DNA of 64,000 nt, taken from contig OZ021722.1 of assembly GCA_963978545.1 (NCBI GenBank), positions 1,054,001 through 1,118,000 of the forward strand, read 5' to 3'. Positions 33,051-44,371 of the stretch are shown here, piece by piece; the first letter of the stretch is position 1; every line of letters starts with the position of its first letter. A program made the translations under genes and the position numbers. Under the pieces are notes generated by a model. That model did not search any database. It had not been told where the DNA came from and saw nothing but the letters and a program-made list of their open reading frames with translations. The stretch is from Linyphia triangularis (Eukaryota > Arthropoda > Arachnida > Araneae > Linyphiidae).

Positions 33051-33354
33051 CATTTACCACGAACACAGGTTTTAAAAATTTAATATTACATAAATTAAAT
33101 AATAAGGATTTAATTTAATGATGAACTTCAAAAAAAAAAAAAAAAATGTGCAGATTGGTGTTGCAAAAGTAATTTAGATCGTTTGGAAGACAATCTCTAT
33201 TAAAAACTTTTGCTTTCTGCAACATATTTTACGCCATTCAATCTTGTCTAACAACTTTTATCCTTAAAAAATACATTCCTTTGTTTATAAGAAAGTTAAA
33301 AAGAATGTAAAGTAACAATTTATTTTAATAATATAACACATAAAAACATAGTTT

Positions 33355-33862
33355 TTTTGATAAATCCTTTGTAGGCATTGTCAATTTTTATATTCATAAA
33401 CATAGCGCCGATTCTGTTTGTTAGCGTGTGCTTGATGTTTGCATCTAGCTTTAAAATTTAAAACATCTCTACCAGCAAAATATGCGGCAAACTACATTCC
33501 AAAATTTATTAAAAATTAGGAATTTATGTATCCAGATATCTTTATTTTATTCTGATTAAAACAATATTATTTATTAAAACAAGTTTGGAAACAGGATAGA
33601 GCTTTGACAATTATCAGTTGAATGGTAATTAATAGTATTCCAAAACGATTATGGAAACGTCTGTAAAAGCAACTTTTTAGTGACTATGGCAGCCCCAAAA
33701 CTTGATAAAATGCATTGTCATAGGTATCGAATCTATCTGCCACGTTTCAATCCGATCAGATGACTGTAAGTGGATAATTAGGTTTCCACAGATTTGTCCA
33801 TCAGTCCCAAACAAAGAAAACCAAATTGAAGTTAATATAAAGGATTTAAAAAACCAATATAT
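33355..33862 (+). repeat. Repeat family C, copy 4 (longest plus-strand copy)
   Basis: Starts ataaatcctttgtaggcatt and ends ttaatataaaggatttaaaa, which are inverted at their tips (AAATCCTTT against AAAGGATTT). Internal words: gcgccgattctg, gcaaactacattcc, tatctttattttattc, tagtgactatggcagcccc, atcgaatctatctgcca. Confidence 0.65.
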
Positions 33863-34242
33863 TTCGACAAATCGTACATTTGAGAAACAATGACAACTTT
33901 TATTGGCAACGAATAAAACTGGAATTTTTTTATATATATAGAACTTTCCCGACACTCAATTTTCTGCATCAATAAAAAAGCTGAAAGGCAGCACTATCTG
34001 GAAAAAATCGAGATCGGTTTTTGGAAAACATAGAACTCCATCCACGATTGGGGAGAGATTTACACTGGGAGTGAACCAACTTCACATTTCAAGTCAATTC
34101 TCGGACAGGAGTGAGAACAGCGCTTAACGAGTGAACTGTAAAACATTTCCCGCAAGGGTGCGTATTTTTCTAAAAGGAAAACACACAGGAAAGTTATATC
34201 TATTATTTTTGGACTGTTTTCTTTGAGGGGTTTTTCTTCCTT

Positions 34243-35361
34243 AAGAAAAAGTCATAGCAAAGACCATTCTTTATACTCGCTATGTTAACAATCTTCTATC
34301 ACAGTTCGCTTAGAACATTGACATTTGGTGAGCAGGTACCAAAACTCAATGAAATGGCATACATTGTTTTCTTTAATGTCTATATGGCAAATAAAAATAA
34401 AAAAAAATTAAAAAAAAAGCCTATTGCATGTGGTATAGGCATTGATGTTAAGGATTTAAAATATGAAATAAAATATTGTTACGAATTTCTGTATATTTGT
34501 AAATATTTCGTAGCATTAATTATGTAAAAAGATAAATTTCTGTACATTTCGCATAAGGCAGTGCAAGGGTTTGCTTCCCTGCAATATGTGTCTTAATGCT
34601 TGAAAACGAGTTGTACAGAGATAACGCTGGGAAGCGAGTTTTACAAGGAGCAGGGCATTTAACATTATGGTAATGGCAATCTCGGCAAATTGGCGAGATA
34701 AAGCAAAGTTGGCGACGGTTTTGGCGACTAATTTTTATCGCCAAATTTGACGACCATTTGGTGACATTTTTGGTCCCCATGTACATGTATAGGACTTTTC
34801 GACTACGATCTGGAAAGTTCTCCAAATATCTACCTCTAGAAGTTTCGACTCCTATATAAGGCCGGCCGTGAGTTGAATTAGTAAGTCGAGTCCGTTAGTT
34901 GACTGGAATTACTGAGTTGAGATACTGACTGAGTGGAGTTACTGACTTGGTTGTCTGTCAGCGAGTATTCAGAGAGTTCCGAAAGCAAACTGTATTTCAT
35001 TGTCGTTTGCTGCGATTGAGCAGTTGTGTGTCAAGTTTAACTGCTGTTTTGTGGTCTATTGTTGTGAAAAGAGTTGTATTGAGTCTACTAGAACGAGAAG
35101 TTCTGGAGTTGTAAAGGAATCTGTGAAGAGTTATATTGGAATATATTTCCGCAAGTTTTGATCTGCTTTGGCTTCAAGTCTTTCGAACCCATCCACGCAA
35201 CAATATATAACACGCTTTTTTTTATTTTTTTATTCGTGTCATTTCATTAAGTGATCATTTTCGTACCTACTCGCCGAATTTCAATGTTTTCTACAAAGTA
35301 TAGTTTCTAAATGAACTAGTTTAGAAGTTTGTAACATAGCAAATATAGGGAATGATCTTTA
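34243..35361. mobile_element. MITE-A copy 3, split by a solo LTR
   Basis: After TTAA (34241-34244 region) it starts aagaaaaagtcatagcaaag, then tttatactcgctatgtta. It is interrupted at 34477-35202 by a solo LTR and resumes with gtgtcatttcattaagtgat, ending catagcaaatatagggaatg then atctttacta. The right end is abutted by MITE-B copy 3. Confidence 0.82.
34477..35202 (+). mobile_element. Solo LTR, family ATAT-LTR copy 3
   Basis: 726 bp from TGTTACGAATTTCTG to CCACGCAACA, flanked by ATAT (34473-34476 and 35203-35206). TATA box in cctatataaggcc at about 34852. The AATAAA signal of copy 2 is mutated here (ggaatatatttcc). Orientation is opposite to copies 1 and 2. It inserted into an existing MITE-A. 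Confidence 0.92.
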
Positions 35362-35404
35362 CTAAACTCCAACTTAACTTGACATCACTAGACGATAGAT
35401 CTTC

Positions 35405-35418
35405 ACCGTGCTCATAGG
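35405..35418. repeat. LINE target-site duplication, left
   Basis: accgtgctcatagg, repeated exactly at 41206-41219. 14 bp, typical for target-primed reverse transcription. Confidence 0.95.
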
Positions 35419-35561
35419 TTGGTTGGTTGGTTGGGTTTCTAGCGCAAGGGCTACACAAGGGCCATACTGCGCCGAACAATTTCATGCTGTCAACCAATGT
35501 TAAAATTAGTTAATAAAAAACATGATGGTTCATAAAAGGTAAAGATGACAAAACAAAGTAC
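35419..35561 (-). other. LINE 3' UTR and AACC tail
   Basis: On the minus strand: ...ttgttcggcgcagtatggcc, cttgtgtagcccttgcgc, then tagaaacccaaccaaccaac. The stretch TTCGGCGCANTATRGCCCT then YGTGTNGC is shared with the 3' tail of SINE-A, implying recognition of this tail by the LINE reverse transcriptase. Confidence 0.85.
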
Positions 35562-38500
35562 TCAAATCAAATGATAAAAACCAATTTCAAGTAAGAAGTT
35601 AAAAAGATTTGTATGAGGGGGTGAACATAAAAGAGATGATAATGGCGGATGGTCCATATTAAAATATCTAAATCTGATTGTATTAAAAGACGGGCATTCA
35701 GTTAAAATATGAACAACAGAGAAAATAAGTCCACAAGAATTGCATGTGGGGGCATCTTCTGCCAGCAGAAGATGCACATGGGTAAAACGCGTGTGGCCTA
35801 TTCTTAAACGAGTTAGGAGCACTTCCCTTTTTCGGGATTGCTGGATGGGCGCGAATCCGGAAATTAAGGGCTGAAACGAACGCAGCTTGTTAGCTGTCTG
35901 TGCATCCCACATGGCCTGCCAAGTGAGAGACAGAGCAGTGTCACAAGCTTTATATGCGTCGTCAGGGCATAGCCAAGTGCTCCTAGGTCCACTAGCAGAT
36001 CGTGCATTGGTATCAGCGCGTTCATTACCCATGATCCCCACATGACCTGGGATCCAACAAAAAAAAACTTTAAAATTTCTTTCACAAAGAGTGATATGAA
36101 TTTTTAAAATTTCTAAGATAAAAGGATGGGTCTGGTTCAGTGGATTATTTAGTGCATCTAAACAACTCTTGGAATCTGAGTAAATAATCCACTGACCATG
36201 ACCTTGCTTTAAAATAAATTGCAAGGCCAATAGAATAGCCAGGGACTCAGCTGAAAATATCGAGCTGTTATGGTGCAGTTCTCGGGATATGATGATATTG
36301 TCGTGAAATGCAGCAGCTCCTACATGCCCCTGACTTTTTGACCCATCCGTATATACTGACTTAAAATTGGAAAAATTACTTCGATGATAATAAAACAAGT
36401 TTGTAAAAAGTATGTCTGGTGTATCACTTTTTTTAAAATTGTTAAAAATATTTAAAACTACAATTTTATGAGAATGCCAGGGTGGGATGAACAATGAGAT
36501 AGGGCGAACCCTAAAATCATCGACATTATGAGATGAGAGAATGGAATTAATTCTTAATGCAAATGATTTTATACAAGATGGACGCGAGTTAAAAAGTCGC
36601 TGATGTAAAGGGTTAAAAATATGTTCTAAAAGAGGATGAAATGGATGACTTTTGATTTTAAAATAATACTTTAAACAAAGTTTATCCCTTCTCAGCCCCA
36701 GAGAGGCTTCCAGACAAAGCACATACAAACTCTGCACCGGTGATGTACCAAATGCTCCTGATGCGATCCTGAGACCTAAATGGTGAACAGGATCCAGGAG
36801 CATTAGGGCCGATTTTCTGGCTGATCCGTACACCACCGAGCCGTAGTCAAGTATGGAACGGACCAGGCACCTGTATATCTTTAACATGGAGGTTGTGTCA
36901 GCTCCCCAGGAAGTGTTAGAGAGAACTTTCAGGAGATTCAGGACTTTATTGCACTTCAATTTTAAATGTTTGATATGAGGCAGGAAAGTGAGCTTAGAGT
37001 CAAATATTATACCGAGAAATTTGGCCTCAGGAACAATGGGTATTTGAGCACCATTTAGATAAATCTCTGGGTCATGGTGAAGCTCACGTTTCCTGCAGAA
37101 GTGTATGGCTACGGTTTTTTCAGCGGAAAAAGTAAACCCGTTGTTATTAGCCCAGTCCGTGATTCTCCTGATAGCCAGCTGAAGCTGTCTCTCTATGAGT
37201 GACATATTCGTAGAGGCGCAAGACAGTTGGAAATCGTCAACAAACAATGTGCCTGACACTGATGATGGTAAGCAGGTCAAAAGGCTGTTGACTTTGATAA
37301 TGAATAGTGCGCAACTCAACACACTTCCCTGGGGGACACCTTGTTCTTGTATGAACTCGTCAGATAATATCGAGTTTATTCGTACTTGGAAGATTCTTTG
37401 CTTTAAAAAGTTTTCAATAAATATTGGTAAATTTCCTCGCAGACCTAGATCATGTAGATCTTTGAGTATACCATACCTCCAAGTACGATCATACGCTTTC
37501 TCCATGTCAAAGAATACAGATACCAAATGGTTCCGCTTGACAAAAGCCTCCCGAATCGAAGTTTCGAGGAGGAGCAAGTTGTCAATAGTGCTTCGTCCAC
37601 GACGAAAACCACTCTGGAACCGAGACAGACAGTCGTTAAATTCAAGATAAAATAGAAGGCGTGCATTAACTAGTTTCTCCAAGAGTTTACAAAAACAACT
37701 AGTTAATGCAATTGGGCGGTAGTTTGAGGGATTCTTGGGGTCTTTACCAGGTTTCACAATTGGTATTATAAGAGCACGTTGCCAGTTGGACGGAAATGTA
37801 TTCTCCCGCCAAATACGGTTAAACAATTTCAATATAAGCTTGAGCTGGAGTGGCTGGAGATGTTTAAGCATTGCATAATGTATACTGTCTGGCCCAACAG
37901 CAGAATTGTTAGAACCAGATAAAGCTTGCATCAACTCAGCCAAAGTAAAATCGGAATTATATTCTTCCGAAGAGGTAGAAGCGAAATTTAACTTTGTTCT
38001 CTCAGCTCGAAGCTTATATGATGCGAACGGCTCTTTGTAATTGGAATTGCTCGATACCTTGGCGAATGCATCTCCAAGAGTATCAGCAATATCCTTAGGG
38101 TCTGAAACAACTCCCAGATGGTTCTCTAAGATGGAAATAGAGTAATTGGGATAGCGGCCCTTGATCTAATTGACCTTGTTCCAGACCCTCTTGGAAGACG
38201 TTGAGGAAGTTATGGTACTAACATAATTCCTCCAAGAATCCCTCTGGCTTCGGCGGCGGATCTGACGCGCCTCAGCTCGTGCCCTTTTAAAATTGACAAG
38301 ATTTGTCGTAGTGGGGTACCTGCGAAAAATACCCCACAATTTTTTTTGTTTTTTATGGGCAAGTCTACAGTTTTGGTTCCACCACGGTTTGGATTGTTTC
38401 GGTAGTTTTGTTGATGACACAGGTATAGCAAGGTGAGCAGCTTCAATAATGGCGTTGGTGACAGATTGCACAGCTACATCGATGTCATCCTGGTCCACCA

Positions 38501-39257
38501 TCTCGTCAGAAAGAGAAACGATAGAAGAAAACATGTCCCAATCCGCCCGTTCGATGATGAATCGGGGTTGGCGGATTACAAGAGTATTTAAACTTCCTTG
38601 GTAGTTTAGGACCACAGGAAAATGATCACTGTGGAAAGGATCATTTTCCACAAAAAACGTCCAATCAGAAAAAAGAGATGGTGAACACAGGGCGAGATCG
38701 ATAGCATGAAAAGTCCTCGATGGGGCGTGGAAGTATGTATGTTGCCCGTTGTTAAATATACAGAGATGTTGGTCTGTAATTAACTTCTCGATTTGCCTTC
38801 CACGGTTATTGATGTCTGGGCTACCCCAAAGAGGATTGTGGCCATTAAAGTCCCCCATCATAATAAAAGGGGGAGGAAGCTGTCCACAAAGCCTATTTAA
38901 ATCTGCTTGTCTGATATTAAGATTAGGGGGGAGGTAAACAGAACAGACAGTAATTAATTGATGGTGTATGGCGACTCTGACAGCAACAGCTTGAAGGTTG
39001 GTCGAGAGCGTTAGCGGGGTGGATGGATTGCTATTTGATGTAAGTATAGCGACACCACCGCTAGCTCTGTCGCCGCTGACACAGTCCTTCCGGAGAGGAC
39101 TATATCCCCTAACAAGAGAGCTCTGAAAAGGCTTCAAGAGCGTCTCTTGCAAACAGATACAAACAGGTTTATGTACATCAACTAGATGTTTTATGTCTAC
39201 CGAAATGTGGTGGAAACCGCGACAATTCCAAGAAAGGAGACTGAATTTTAAGATATA
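35562..39257 (-). pseudogene. LINE ORF2: endonuclease, reverse transcriptase, RNase H (one stop)
   Basis: A single frame of 1231 codons from 39257 to 35562, broken only by TAG at 38166-38168 in the linker after the endonuclease. Endonuclease: SWNCRG at the start, catalytic QETLL, MMGDFNGHNPLWG, then SDHFPVVL. RT: NYRPIALTS, FDMEKAYDRTW (motif A Asp), GVPQGSVLS, and FVDD in place of YADD. RNase H: VYTDGSKSQG, SAESLAILLAL, YSDSKSCLDAL, NERADTNARSA. C-terminal CX2CX7HX4C (CNSCGLIFSVVHILTEC). The protein nicks DNA and reverse-transcribes the LINE RNA in place. No ATG precedes the endonuclease motif; the frame opens 10 nt before the ORF1 stop, in the -1 frame relative to ORF1, so coupled or shifted translation is likely. 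Confidence 0.93.
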
Positions 39258-40619
39258 TTAATATCAGTCAGCCTATCCTTTGACTTGCTCCTAGGTTGGA
39301 GATTGATAGGAGTCTCCAAACCCACTTCTACGTCCATCTCACCGGAATCTGATAACCCTGAAATGGCATCTTCATCCGATGATGAATCTGATTTATTATG
39401 ATTTGGTTTTACTTTTGCAGTTTTCTGTGGCAAGGGCAATTGGTTGTTTTCAGGTTCAGTGTTTTTTTTGTTTTTGGAGAGAACCTTAAGTTTTAGGGCT
39501 TCTCCGGGTTTAGTTGTGGATTTTGTTATTTGTTTAGCAATTGTAGTTTGAGATTGGTTGGTTGGTTGAATTTTAACAGATTTACTTACAAGTTTAGTTT
39601 GGATTGCAGTTGTTACAGTATTGGGTTTGGTTGAACTATTGGATTTAGAGGAACTAGAAGTTTGGAATTGGCAAGGATATGAGAGATCTGTCTGAGTACT
39701 ACAGCTATTTAATGGTTTGGGCTGAACTGCAGCTGAGTAAGTTTTTTGACTGGTTCTTTTAGGAACCAGTGCTCTTGCCTCAGCGTAGGACACATTGCGA
39801 GTGGATTTGATTGTTTGGATTTCTTTTTCACGCTCCCATTCGGGGCACGACCGGGAAAACGCAGGGTGAGCACCATTGCAGTTTACGCAATGGGCATCTG
39901 CGGTGCAGTCCCGATCGGCATGGTCAGCGCTACCACACTTCGCACATGTGTCCGGCCTATTGCAGGTGTTCTTAGAATGCCCGAACCGTTGACACTTAAA
40001 ACAGCGCAACGGATTCGGGATATATAGGCGTACGGGGCAGTTCAGGTATCCGGCTTTAATGTTAGGTGGCAGGACAGGGCTATTAAAGGTGAGAATGATA
40101 TGCTTTGTTTTTAATATTTCATTATTTCGTTTTATGGTAATGCGATGAGCACGAGTCACGCCCTGACTCGAGAGTTCAGAGACGAGCTCGTCCTCATCAA
40201 CATGTTGAAGGTCTGGTTCTGAGATTACGCCTTGGCTGTTATTTAAACTTTTGTGTGGTGTTGTTGTGATTGGTATTGTTGCAAGCATCGTAAGTTTATT
40301 GAGAGATTGGGATTGAAGGGGAGTAGCTGTTTCGATTAACAGATCTCCCGATCGCAGCCTTTTGATGGTTTTAGCGTCACCAATTGCTCCTTGCACGGCT
40401 TTGTGGATAAAAAAGGGTGACTTAGTTTTAAATGATGGATCTGCGGATTGAACAATAAAAAAAGGTAGGTAGACTGGTGGAAAGTTTTTTAGTTGCGTTG
40501 TTGTCAGGTGATGGATCTGATGGACGTTTTGCTTGATTTGTTTTGTTGTTTGGCGGATTAAAGGCTCCACCAAGGCCGGGAGATTTTTTTGTTTCCATAT
40601 TTTTATTTAAATTATTCAT
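39248..40619 (-). pseudogene. LINE ORF1: zinc-knuckle nucleic-acid-binding protein (frameshifted)
   Basis: Starts at ATG 40619 (MNNLNKNMETKKSPGLGG); an upstream in-frame ATG at 40685 is also possible. Near 40485-40490 a run of six A (minus strand) shifts the frame. The downstream frame then reads FPPVYLPFFIVQSADPSF, AVQGAIGDAKTIKRLRSG and three zinc knuckles: CFKCQRFGHSKNTC, CAKCGSADHADRDC, CVNCNGAHPAFSRSC. After them comes EKEIQTIKSTRNVSYAEARA, typical of I/Nimb-type ORF1, and a low-complexity Ser/Thr/Lys tail ending at 39248. ORF1p coats the LINE RNA as a chaperone. One extra base is the only visible lesion. Confidence 0.88.
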
Positions 40620-41205
40620 CCCGATGCGTCCCCACCCATCACAGAGCCCAACAAGGGGAGACCCTTGGGGCCTCAGGGATAGCATCGAGATATAGGCTTC
40701 GGGTTGTTGATCCGCAGGGCAACCCTAACCGCAATGCTAACCCTAGGCAGTGAAGATGGAATTTGCACTACCAGCCGATTGACAGAAGGGGGCTACCCGT
40801 CTACAGTGAATCCTGGGCCAAAGGGCACGCATGCGAGGACCCAACCATGTGAATCCTACGCAAGGTAACCCCAGGATCCCATTCTCCCCCTTACGGGACG
40901 CCACGCACGTCAAACACGTGGGTTGGGATAAATCCAACAAGAAACAAAACATAAATGAACCCAAAATTTATGTAAACTAAACGAAACCCAGAACTATAAG
41001 TAAGATAATTCAACCCATGCAATAACTAAAGAACTAAAACGTATAACAAAATATGGAACCAAACAAATGAACAGAACCAAAAGTAACGAAACAGTACATA
41101 CGGTAGGGCCTAACAGAAAAAGGAAAGAAAAGAAAAATGCTAGGCCCAGCTAGGGTACCTCGGGTTCGCCAAGCCCGTACTCACAAGAAGTGAGCCCCCG
41201 AGGGG
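40620..41205 (-). promoter_or_regulatory. LINE 5' UTR
   Basis: GC-richer leader (on the minus strand from 41205) starting with a CCCCTCGGGG hairpin. It presumably carries the internal promoter, as in other full-length LINEs. I recognise no TATA box or Inr with confidence. The segment 40960-41130 is A-rich on the plus strand. Confidence 0.6.
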
Positions 41206-41219
41206 ACCGTGCTCATAGG
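41206..41219. repeat. LINE target-site duplication, right
   Basis: accgtgctcatagg, exact match to 35405-35418. Confidence 0.95.
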
Positions 41220-41749
41220 CAATTAATCCATTTTTAATGGAGGGAAGACATACTTCTCGCCTTTTGTTCTCTACAGGGTTGTGGTTTGGCGAACATTATG
41301 ATTTCAAGCCGCCAAAATGGATTAAATACCTATGAGCACTGTGACGATCTACCGTCTAGTGATGTCAAGTTAAGTTGAAGTTTAGTATAGGAGTTCATTT
41401 TAAACTAGAATTGTTAAGCGATGTAACAATGTGAACATCCCGCTTTTATATAATACCTTATTTATAATTGCACATTGTGTTATTCGTTTAAAAAAAAGTG
41501 TAAAAAATTCTGAAATAGTAAAAAAAAAAATTGGCTGTGAAAGTATGCAGTAGATGACATCACTATAGAAAAGAAACATAATTTAAGTACTTTGAGTAAA
41601 CCTAAGGAATCTTATATCTCGCAGCAATTGAATACAATATCTATTGAACTTCCAAAAAAGTAATTCCTTTCAGATATCTTAAATACACGCAGAGAATTTG
41701 AATACGGGCCAACTATTGTGCGTTGGATGGTTCCTCAAGTGCGTTTGGA

Positions 41750-42090
41750 TGGTTGGTTTGACGCTCAACAACTTATTTTTATGTGCAATGATGGCTAAGT
41801 GGATTCTAAACCACAACGAACGTCCATTCCTTACCCAGGATTCGAACCCTGCACCTTTGGCATGGGTTGGTTGTTTTCAGATTATCTGGCGCCATCAGCA
41901 ACACGAGGGCTATAAAGCGCCGAAACATTCGTCATTAGACAAGCCAACATACATTTACAAACACCCATGCCTAACACGGGACTCGGAACCTGCAACCTCA
42001 CGGTCTAGATGCTAGCACGCTAACCACTATACCGTTTGGTCGGCCCCTTTGGCATGGGAGGCTAAAGCGCTACCATTAGGTAGTAATTCA
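41750..42090 (-). mobile_element. SINE-B copy 1, split by SINE-A copy 4
   Basis: A second tRNA-derived SINE family. On the minus strand: head near 42090 (ggtagcgctttagcctccca), B box ggtgcaGGGTTCGAATCCTGG, body gtggtttagaatccac, tail ending in aaaccaacc at about 41750. Other copies are at 44372-44545, 46418-46575, 46655-46820 and 60870-61030. SINE-A inserted within cctttggcatggg. Confidence 0.8.
41867..42045 (-). mobile_element. SINE-A copy 4, inside SINE-B
   Basis: Complete SINE-A with tail at the left and head at the right. Exact 13-bp TSD cctttggcatggg at 41854-41866 and 42046-42058. Its B box carries the extra base (ggactcggaacc). Confidence 0.94.
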
Positions 42091-43002
42091 TTTGGAAGTT
42101 TTATTTTTATGAAACAAAGTGCCATCCTTTTCACCACCGATAATTGTTATGTTCAAAGCAAATGCTTGAATTTGTTTTAAAAAAAATATAGTAAAACAGT
42201 TCTTTTCAGACGCAAATTAAATAGAAGACGCATTTTCATTCAAAATTTATTTGTAAATGGGTTCACGCATTAAAATATTCACCTTTTACTAAAATAATAC
42301 CCATTTTATATCTAATAAACATATTCGCACATCCAATAAAGTTAAAGAAAACATCCTAGACGTAGTTGCTGAATTTGAATAATCCAAAATAGTGCATTAC
42401 CAAACATTATCAATGATGAAATAGTTTTACTTATCGCATAATAAATCGCTACTTTCGTAGTTTCAAAGAAAAAAAGTTTTACAAATAATCTTAGATTTCA
42501 CAATTTCCGTTCCCAGGTCAAGAAGTGAGAAAAAGAGATCCAATTCAAATTCAATACATTATAATATTATCAAAATTCCCGAATCATTCTGTTTAAAATT
42601 ATGTTAGAAGAAACTAAAGTTTCAGATTTGTTTCAAAGCCACTAAAAGCAAATATACAGAATGAATTATCGCTCTTTTTTATGAATGATGCATAAAAGTA
42701 AACATTTGAAACTAATCTTGGTGCCGGAAATCTGAACTACTGAAAGTATTGAGTGCGTAACATTCCGGGGAGGTTTACCATCTTAGCAAATTTGCGTATC
42801 GAATGAATCCAAACCATGCATATTCCAATGGGAGAATGCAGTGCATTTTGAAATAAATGCGCCACTTAAATATTGAACTCTCTTTAATACCATTTGAAGA
42901 GTTAAGGTTCAAAACGTGCCACATCCATTTTAGAAAACTGTTCAAAATCATCAGTATTTTGGAATATGCATGTAAAATTTGCTCGAAAATTCACCAATTT
43001 AA
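42091..43002. other. AT-rich DNA, no gene seen
   Basis: No recognisable domain, repeat end or RNA. Confidence 0.4.
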
Positions 43003-43375
43003 CTCTGGGTTAGTCGACAAATGTCCCCCACATTTCATTTCTCAATAGATTGCAGCCCATAATTTTTCCCAGTTTTTTTTTTTTTCTTCAAGTTATTTTA
43101 AAAATATTTTTAAATTTTTTATTTTATTCTATTCAATAATGTTGTGTTTTGAATTAAAATACCCACTTATTTTGATATTTGGTCACGAATTTCTTTGGAG
43201 CGATTTTATTGGACGTTTTCTTTCCCGTAAAATGCTGTTTCTGGCAACAGATTTTATTTTAAGTTATATTTCAATTTCATTTATTATTTAGGTTTTAATT
43301 TAATTTTAGTGGCGAGTTTTCTGAACGCCAAATGAAAAAAATTGCCAAATGTCCTACGCTACATAGGTTCCGTTT
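43003..43375 (+). repeat. Repeat families G (copy 3) and H (copy 2), adjoining
   Basis: 43003-43195 matches family G (gtcgacaaatgtcccccaca, aatagattgcagcccata, cttattttgatatttggtca). 43200-43375 matches family H at 30.3 kb (tgctgtttctggcaacagat, ttaattttagtggcgagt, aaatgaaaaaaattgcc). The two may be parts of one larger element. Confidence 0.5.
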
Positions 43376-43839
43376 TTTTTTTAAAGGCGTTGGGTTTTTC
43401 ACACAGTTTACAAAATCCTTAAAGTATTGTGTGCCAAGGATTAGCAATATCAGAAGTCAAGTACGTATATCTTGGATTTCAGCAATAAGATGTTTGAAGA
43501 TGACACAATGGCTAGCTGAACCGCATTTTCAGAAAAACGTTATTAATACCTTTCTAAAGAACTTTCGCAGTCTCTCATTGTACAAAGCGTTTTAGAATCA
43601 GCTGCGTTCTGCCCTTTTGAAGATTTTCTTTTAAGCGGCATTATAAACACATTAAAAATTTGAATTATGCGTAATAAGCACTTTTGAATTTCAAAATGCT
43701 CATTTGTTTACATTAAACTATTGCCAACACTGTTTCATTTCCGAAGAAACTTTCGACTCAGACAAAATTAAAGCATAGACTGCAATATGGCAGAAATTAG
43801 TTTTTATGTGTAATTACTGTTTGTATAATTTAAGTTTAA

Positions 43840-43980
43840 TAGAAGTGTAATCTGTAGAATCCGCATTCAATAATATACCTATAGACATAAATTTTATCCA
43901 AATCGGTTCAGTAGATCTTGAGTTATAGTCGTTCATACATACATACAGACATTGAATGTTATATATATGTAGAGAATTAA
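43840..43980 (+). repeat. Possible RTE-type LINE 3' fragment
   Basis: The run aattttatccaaatcggttc, then agtagatcttgagttatagt, then cgttcatacatacatacaga resembles arthropod RTE/BovB-like 3' ends ('-atc-aaatc-gttcagtag-ttt-gagtt-'). Short and without boundaries. Confidence 0.35.
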
Positions 43981-44371
43981 AAAAAAAAACGAATGAATTT
44001 CAAGCAAAATCCACTTCTGCAGAAAATTAGCTCGATAAGAAAAATTATTTAAAATTTAAAACCTAAAAACAGGTTAAATAAATAGTTCAAATAGCTATTT
44101 TAACTAAATAGTAAAAATGCATATTGATTTGACTTCAAAAATTAAATGTATTTGAATTTCAAAAGGTTGTAGCGGAATACATATATATCCTCGTGTTTAA
44201 AAGTTTGATAAGTCATCGACATCACTGCTACAAGATTTTTTTTTCCTGCGCAAAATGCAAACATCAATTACTTACTGTAACTTTTATTAAGAGCTATTAA
44301 AGCTAATTGAAATCATATTAATCATCACATTTTTTTTTTATGCATTGATATTTATAATGACCCAGGAGGTA

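Larger units (their letters stand above)
35419..41205 (-). mobile_element. Full-length I-clade-type LINE (5.79 kb)
   Basis: Non-LTR retrotransposon on the minus strand. The 5' end is CCCCTCGGGGGCTCAC (41205), followed by a ~580-bp 5' UTR, ORF1 with zinc knuckles, ORF2 (endonuclease, reverse transcriptase, RNase H, terminal zinc motif), and a 3' UTR ending in AACC repeats rather than poly-A. An exact 14-bp TSD bounds it, so it is not 5'-truncated. RNase H plus the ORF1 knuckle set point to the I superfamily (I/Nimb-like). By reading I see only two inactivating lesions: a frameshift in ORF1 and one stop in ORF2. It landed inside MITE-B copy 3. Confidence 0.95.
35362..41385. mobile_element. MITE-B copy 3, split by the full-length LINE
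   Basis: Left part 35362-35418 (ctaaactccaacttaacttg ... gtgctcatagg), right part 41206-41385 (gtgctcataggcaattaat ... gaagtttag), flanked by TA. The LINE sits between duplicated accgtgctcatagg. Removing the LINE restores the same layout as copy 1. Confidence 0.9.

Noticed and set aside
37195..37650. 151-codon plus-strand ORF, and others at 38749 and 39746
   Set aside because: Antisense shadows of the LINE ORF1 and ORF2.
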